From Setaria digitata (lineage: Eukaryota; Nematoda; Chromadorea; Rhabditida; Setariidae): a DNA stretch of 10,751 nt. Shown one piece after another: positions 8,601 to 10,751 of this stretch; positions within the stretch are counted from its first letter, which is position 1, and each line of letters begins with the position of its first letter. The notes under the pieces are model-generated. The model had not been told where the DNA came from and ran no database searches. It saw only the letters and a program-made list of their open reading frames with translations. The translations under genes were made by a program, and so were the position numbers. The stretch spans positions 1-10,751 of the forward strand of contig RCAB01000959.1 of the NCBI GenBank assembly GCA_003640385.1, read 5' to 3'.

Positions 8601-9606
8601 TTGATTTTTATAATTTTCAACTTACAGATCATCAAATTTATGATCGCGTTACCTTGATGAAGCGGAAAGCTTTGTAGTGGTGTTGAAGCATTCGAACTTT
8701 TTAGTGTCTTATCATCATATAAGGCTGAATCGACACTTTTTAGTCTAGAAATTTTTTGCCTTCCTTTCTCTTCTTCTTTTAATGTTAAATTTAATCAAAT
8801 TAAATTAAAATTTTTGGAACTATGAAAATATTGAAACATTATTTAAAAATTGCAATGAATTTGTGCAGAAGAATTGGAATTATTTAATACTTAGTGCATC
8901 CAGAATTTCAAAAAATTCAGTAATTAATTTATTTTCAAATTAATTAATCATACATTCTCAGAAGAAATCTGAATTTGAAAAAATCAGTGTGTAATCGTAC
9001 GATAAATCGGTGATGGTATCATTGCCATTTTCAATGCCGACAATATGTTCATTTTTTAGAATTTTCAAAATTTTTTCAATCTTATCTTTTGAGGCATCAT
9101 GCTGAAAATTATGATAGTTTTAGCAGCTACAAAACTTTTCTTTTGCTTTAATTTCAAATATAAATTTGCAAATAATTGTTGAAAACGAAGAAGCAGCTTA
9201 TAAAAGTATGCTTCGAAGTGTCATACATTTCAGTTCAGAAAAGAACTAAAAACTTTTGTTCACAGGCTGCATTTATAAAAAAAAAAAGAAAAATGTTTAA
9301 TTTTGCATAAATTTTCTGTTTTTTAGTTTATTTTGTTAATTTTCTCGGGAAATTTCTTGTTCCATAATTAATAAAAATTTATGCGAAATTAAAGCCACCT
9401 AATCTAACTGAAGCAGTACATGTGAAAAAATTTCGTGGCTTATATATGGTTTTGATAGGATTTATTAGCTGAAATCTTCAAATTTTTTTTTTTTAAACTT
9501 TAAATTAGCTAAATTAACAAACATGTTTGGATGTATCGTTAAATACACTAGGTCCAGTAACTGATTCAAGATTTGTGCCTTCTGTGCTCATCCTCACAAC
9601 ATTCAT
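2651..9606 (-). CDS. 18-exon modular protein gene, about 701 aa, unknown family
   Basis: I built this gene by joining minus-strand open stretches at GT donors and AG acceptors. Exons: 9606-9523, 9101-9001, 8744-8653, 8452-8321, 7697-7543, 7096-6916, 6693-6506, 6215-6069, 5935-5865, 5741-5681, 5614-5492, 5117-5063, 4696-4548, 4066-3916, 3753-3566, 3225-3088, 2939-2877, 2677-2651. Every junction agrees in phase, and the total is 2106 nt, or 701 codons plus stop. The protein has a charged N-terminal region (1 to 136), modules I and II (137 to 360), a Ser/Glu/Lys-rich linker (about 361 to 463), modules III and IV (464 to 672) and a short tail. The modules share Gly-Pro-Ile/Leu starts and IGDG-like turns with alternating hydrophobics, suggesting beta-rich repeats. 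No signal peptide or membrane segment is visible. Exons 5 to 8 and 13 to 16 are the firmest; the first exon, exon 10's AAG acceptor and the last exon are the weakest. It could also be two tandem genes. I recognise no named family. Confidence 0.62.
2877..2939 (-). CDS. Exon 17 of modular gene
   Basis: The acceptor AAATTATTTCAG is strong. The exon is 63 nt, phase 0 to 0, encoding [20 protein letters not shown] and one more residue, with donor ATA|GTATTA. It follows module IV as exon 9 follows module II. If the donor is not used, the frame ends at TGA 14 codons later. Confidence 0.55.
3088..3225 (-). CDS. Exon 16: second half of module IV
   Basis: The acceptor is AGTTCATTACAG and the donor CTT|GTATGT; the exon is 138 nt, phase 0 to 0. 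It encodes [20 protein letters not shown], then [15 protein letters not shown]. The glycine turn is Ile-Gly-Arg-Asn rather than Ile-Gly-Asp-Gly. It is the equivalent of exon 8. Confidence 0.76.
3566..3753 (-). CDS. Exon 15: first half of module IV
   Basis: The donor is CAGAAG|GTTTAA. The acceptor GATAAAACAG gives 188 nt, the same length as exon 7, with phase 1 to 0. It encodes a basic lead, [19 protein letters not shown], then IHEVLELR. Another acceptor in the same phase lies at 3772 and would add six residues; the equal length with exon 7 favours 3753. Confidence 0.78.
3916..4066 (-). CDS. Exon 14: second half of module III
   Basis: The acceptor CTTCCTTTTCAG is excellent and the donor TTTT|GTAAGA is strong; the exon is 151 nt, phase 0 to 1. 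It encodes [20 protein letters not shown], then [13 protein letters not shown] and an acidic end (FLDPDSGIF). It is the equivalent of exon 6. Confidence 0.82.
4548..4696 (-). CDS. Exon 13: first half of module III
   Basis: The acceptor is CTGCTTTTGCAG; the exon is 149 nt, phase 1 to 0. It encodes [11 protein letters not shown], then [11 protein letters not shown] and [15 protein letters not shown]. The donor AAAA|GTTCGA is weak and was chosen because its phase and position match exon 5. An alternative at ACT|GTGTTT would be in phase 2. Confidence 0.78.
5063..5117 (-). CDS. Exon 12 of modular gene, lead-in to module III
   Basis: This 55-nt exon has acceptor AATTTTAG and donor GATG|GTGATC, phase 0 to 1. 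It encodes [18 protein letters not shown] plus the first base of Gly. Exon 4 ends with the same Cys-Asn-Ile pattern before the module-opening Gly-Pro, and that parallel is how the exon was found. Confidence 0.66.
5492..5614 (-). CDS. Exon 11 of modular gene, Ser/Glu-rich linker
   Basis: The acceptor is AAAGTTTTAG, in phase 0. The exon encodes about 41 residues rich in Ser, Glu, Lys and Asp (for example [18 protein letters not shown]), likely disordered linker between the two blocks. The donor GTG|GTACTA is chosen because it keeps phase 0. If not spliced, the frame ends in TGA at 5450..5452, which would end a separate first gene. Confidence 0.6.
5681..5741 (-). CDS. Exon 10 of modular gene, linker
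   Basis: The segment [20 protein letters not shown] is open and ends at the good donor ATCA|GTGAGA in phase 0. The only acceptor in phase is ATATTCAAG, which has the rare AAG ending, so the 5' edge is uncertain. Confidence 0.42.
5865..5935 (-). CDS. Exon 9 of modular gene, linker
   Basis: A good acceptor (AACTTTATTCAG) opens a phase-0 segment starting [19 protein letters not shown]. The only GT in the proper range gives the donor AAAAA|GTTACA in phase 2, just before a run of 12 T. Reading on instead reaches a stop after another 15 or so residues. It corresponds in position to exon 17. Confidence 0.55.
6069..6215 (-). CDS. Exon 8: second half of module II
   Basis: The acceptor is ACTCATTTCAG and the donor CCG|GTATAAG; the exon is 147 nt, phase 0 to 0. 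Four cysteines lie in its 49 residues, three of them in this gene region only (TACTK, LPCRCL). The core [15 protein letters not shown] is the clearest copy of the glycine-turn motif. Exon 16 is the equivalent exon in the second block. Confidence 0.8.
6506..6693 (-). CDS. Exon 7: first half of module II
   Basis: The acceptor is CTGATTACAG and the donor GAT|GTAAAT; the exon is exactly 188 nt, phase 1 to 0. A basic lead of about 20 residues is followed by [11 protein letters not shown], a basic stretch, then VYETIKIRV. Exon 15 is also 188 nt and carries [10 protein letters not shown] and HEVLELR, showing clear common origin. Confidence 0.82.
6916..7096 (-). CDS. Exon 6: second half of module I
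   Basis: The acceptor is TTTCTTCTAG and the donor GAAG|GTACCA; the exon is 181 nt, phase 0 to 1. It encodes [20 protein letters not shown], then [12 protein letters not shown] and an acidic end (IIDDDREFE). It is the positional equivalent of exon 14, but the glycine turn of that exon is replaced by Ala-Glu-Asn, and it is ten residues longer. Confidence 0.78.
7283..7299. repeat. Poly-A tract, 17 bases (poly-T on minus strand)
   Basis: A run of 17 A inside intron 5. Similar runs occur at 4342..4354 (13 A), 5847..5858 (12 A) and 7440..7452 (13 T). Confidence 0.9.
7361..7398. repeat. TAAA and AT microsatellite
   Basis: About five TAAA/AAAT units run directly into an alternating AT tract. It lies in intron 5 of the minus-strand gene. 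Confidence 0.9.
7543..7697 (-). CDS. Exon 5: first half of module I
   Basis: The acceptor is GAATTTACAG and the donor GGG|GTACAT; the exon is 155 nt, phase 1 to 0. The peptide starts G|PIHVELKR and contains [10 protein letters not shown] followed by [10 protein letters not shown]. Exon 13 carries the matching features ([25 protein letters not shown]) with the same phases, so the two are duplicated exons. Confidence 0.8.
8082..8099. repeat. Poly-T tract, 18 bases
   Basis: A run of 18 T inside intron 4 of the minus-strand gene, preceded by a pyrimidine-rich CTTTCTTTTTC stretch. No function is apparent. Confidence 0.9.
8321..8452 (-). CDS. Exon 4 of modular gene, lead-in to module I
   Basis: The acceptor TTTGCTGCAG is entered in phase 1. 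The exon encodes a lysine- and asparagine-rich segment ([20 protein letters not shown] and onward) that ends in CNIR plus the first base of Gly. Its donor CGAG|GTAAAA completes the module-opening Gly-Pro with exon 5. Exon 12 ends almost the same way (CNID plus the first base of Gly), which supports both. Confidence 0.72.
8653..8744 (-). CDS. Exon 3 of modular gene
   Basis: The acceptor is ATTTCTAG, entered in phase 2. The exon encodes about 30 polar residues ([17 protein letters not shown] and onward, ending PLQSFPLHQ). The donor is CAAG|GTAACG in phase 1. A stronger donor, ATCT|GTAAGT at 8625, is in the same phase and would add nine residues. Confidence 0.55.
9001..9101 (-). CDS. Exon 2 of modular gene
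   Basis: The acceptor is AATTTTCAG, in phase 0. It encodes about 33 residues beginning [20 protein letters not shown], a charged helix-like stretch. The donor TC|GTACGA leaves phase 2, which fits exon 3. The donor is weak, and the frame would otherwise run on to TGA shortly after. Confidence 0.5.
9523..9606 (-). CDS. Exon 1 (start candidate) of modular gene
   Basis: The exon opens with ATG (9604..9606) two bases after an acceptor-like TTCATTAG and encodes 28 residues beginning [16 protein letters not shown]. Its donor is CAT|GTTTGT in phase 0, matching exon 2. An acceptor this close to the ATG is either a trans-splice site, as is common in nematodes, or a sign that a further upstream exon joins in phase 1 (G|GT ATG). 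There is no signal peptide. The start is therefore provisional. Confidence 0.4.
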
Positions 9607-9608
9607 AC

Positions 9609-10423
9609 CTAATGAATTAATGATCATTTAAAAGTGCTAATTTTTTCCTGCATCGTTTAAAAAATTTGTCACAAGTAATAACAACAATAATAAATTTCAA
9701 TATTTTAATTGCAATGAAGAAATAACTCAAACTGAATCAGTAATTTAACAGAAAATTTGATAGTGTCCCAAACTGCTACTAAAGCAAATTTCTAGCAAAG
9801 ATGTCAAACAAGTAAAATGATGATCAATTGCACAGCTAGAATTTTTTATAAATAACACATTGACTACCAATTTCTGAAATCTACTAAATAAAATAATGCA
9901 ACAGTGGCACTAAATACACATGCATTAAATGTAAACTGATACAGCGAAATTTTGCATAAAACTTTTTAGTAAATGAGTAATTTGCATTAAAGGAAAGAGA
10001 AAAACTTATCTCTCTTTTTCAGGTATTTTCAAATCAAATGGATAAAATGATGCAAAATGATGATCGATGCAAATTTAAATCATAAATTGAAGCAGTAAAA
10101 TTTTTGGAGAATTTAAAAGCAATCATGAATGTTTTTTTTTCTAGTCAATTTACCGATAAATCAATAAAGTAATTACCAAGAATAATTTGTGATAAAAGTT
10201 CAATACACAATTTATAGCCAGAAACAAATCAGTCACATTATTATTATGCATTCAATGGCATTATATCAGTTGAACTGATGAAAGGATTGGTAATTAAAAT
10301 GAAATTTAATATTCCGGTTGCAGAGTGACATGCAACTGTCGTTGAGAGATGTAGTTCAATGTGTGGTAAGTTTTATTAACCTTACACTTATTGACGGAGA
10401 AATTCTCGAAGAAGTGAATTTGC
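9609..10423. other. Intergenic region between modular gene and right edge ORF
   Basis: I see no convincing exon here. If the right edge ORF is spliced at its ACA|GTAAGC end, an acceptor at ACGACAG (ending at 10330 on the minus strand) would add about 23 codons, but that peptide does not resemble anything at the left side. The promoter of the modular gene should lie here; no clear motif was found. Confidence 0.4.
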
Positions 10424-10738
10424 TTACTGTAGCATATTGTTTAGTGCTACCAGAGCAGTCAGTATATCTACTAGCCTTTCATATCGCAACTGTCTTCCTT
10501 GTCCCCATGCGTACCTCAATTCTTCCTTCAATAAATTAATAATATGCGAAATTACCGTTGTTTCTTCTCTTTGGAATTGTCTTGATTGCGCGATCGAATC
10601 TCTTAGTTGTTGCTGCACGATTATTAGAAGTCGTATTATTTGCAAAATTTTTTCTTGTTGCGCTCCTTCTTGATAGTCGAATAATTCCATTAGTTTTCTT
10701 TGGATTTCACGAAACATAATCAGTCGGAACAAGTTCAT
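10424..10738 (-). CDS. 104-aa helical protein, right paralogue, unknown function
   Basis: This is the mirror-image partner of the left-edge ORF: same length, same first ten residues (MNLFRLIMFR), same last two residues, 57 of 104 identical without gaps. The conserved core is residues 15 to 50 (for example AQQEK, LQIIR, QLRDSI), Gln/Leu/Ile-rich and probably helical. The second half has diverged strongly (20 of 54 identical) but keeps EEL, QL and IL positions. The stop context ATGCTACAGTAAGC contains the donor-like ACA|GTAAGC, better than in the left copy. No signal peptide or membrane segment is clear. It lies upstream of the modular gene on the same strand; a direct splice from its end into exon 1 is out of phase. 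Function unknown. Confidence 0.75.
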   Translation of the reverse strand: MNLFRLIMFREIQRKLMELFDYQEGAQQEKILQIIRLLIIVQQQLRDSIAQSRQFQREETTVISHIINLLKEELRYAWGQGRQLRYERLVDILTALVALNNMLQ

Positions 10739-10751
10739 TCTATTGCCTATT
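10709..10751 (-). repeat. Right arm of perfect 43-nt inverted repeat
   Basis: The reverse complement of 1..43 with no mismatch. The identity breaks at the next base inward (G against C on the coding strand) and then drops to patchy similarity within the ORF. Confidence 0.95.

Noticed and set aside
10318..10673. Two plus-strand ORFs over the right edge gene.
   Set aside because: They are largely antisense shadows of the conserved 104-codon ORF, whose reading frame is supported by the left paralogue.
1..10751. A complete DNA transposon or virus-like element filling the inverted repeat.
   Set aside because: No transposase, integrase, polymerase or capsid-like protein could be recognised inside, and no target-site duplication is visible because the window stops at the repeat ends.

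Overview
The window reads as strongly AT-rich eukaryotic nuclear DNA, roughly 70% A+T by eye. Its coding content is split into small exons with GT donors and acceptors such as TTTCAG, TTTACAG and TTTGCAG. Long poly-T tracts and short introns fit an invertebrate, most plausibly a nematode. That attribution is inference; no rRNA, tRNA or marker gene settles it.

Layout. At each edge lies a 104-codon ORF, + strand at 14..328 and - strand at 10424..10738. They are mirror-image paralogues: the window begins and ends with a perfect 43-nt inverted repeat, and the proteins align without gaps at 57 of 104 identical residues. Between them I can thread one minus-strand gene of 18 exons (9606 down to 2651, about 701 codons) in which all donor and acceptor phases agree. 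From about 330 to 2650 there is no confident gene, only two weak plus-strand coding candidates (1251..1332 and 1783..2040). From 9609 to 10423 I see no gene.

The central gene is the main result. Its exons are too short to stand out in a plain ORF scan. Its protein contains four related modules of about 90 to 110 residues, arranged as two duplicated blocks. Each module starts with a Gly-Pro-Ile/Leu motif, carries a central phase-0 intron, and most end near an Ile-Gly-Asp-Gly-like turn followed by alternating hydrophobic residues. Exons 7 and 15, equivalent in the two blocks, are both exactly 188 nt in the same phase. I do not recognise the family and assign no function. No transmembrane segment or signal peptide is evident.

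The edge ORFs encode small, charged, Gln/Leu-rich, probably helical proteins of unknown function. Whether the inverted pair is the end of a mobile element, an inverted duplication, or two members of a dispersed family cannot be decided from this window, because the flanks outside the repeats are not visible.
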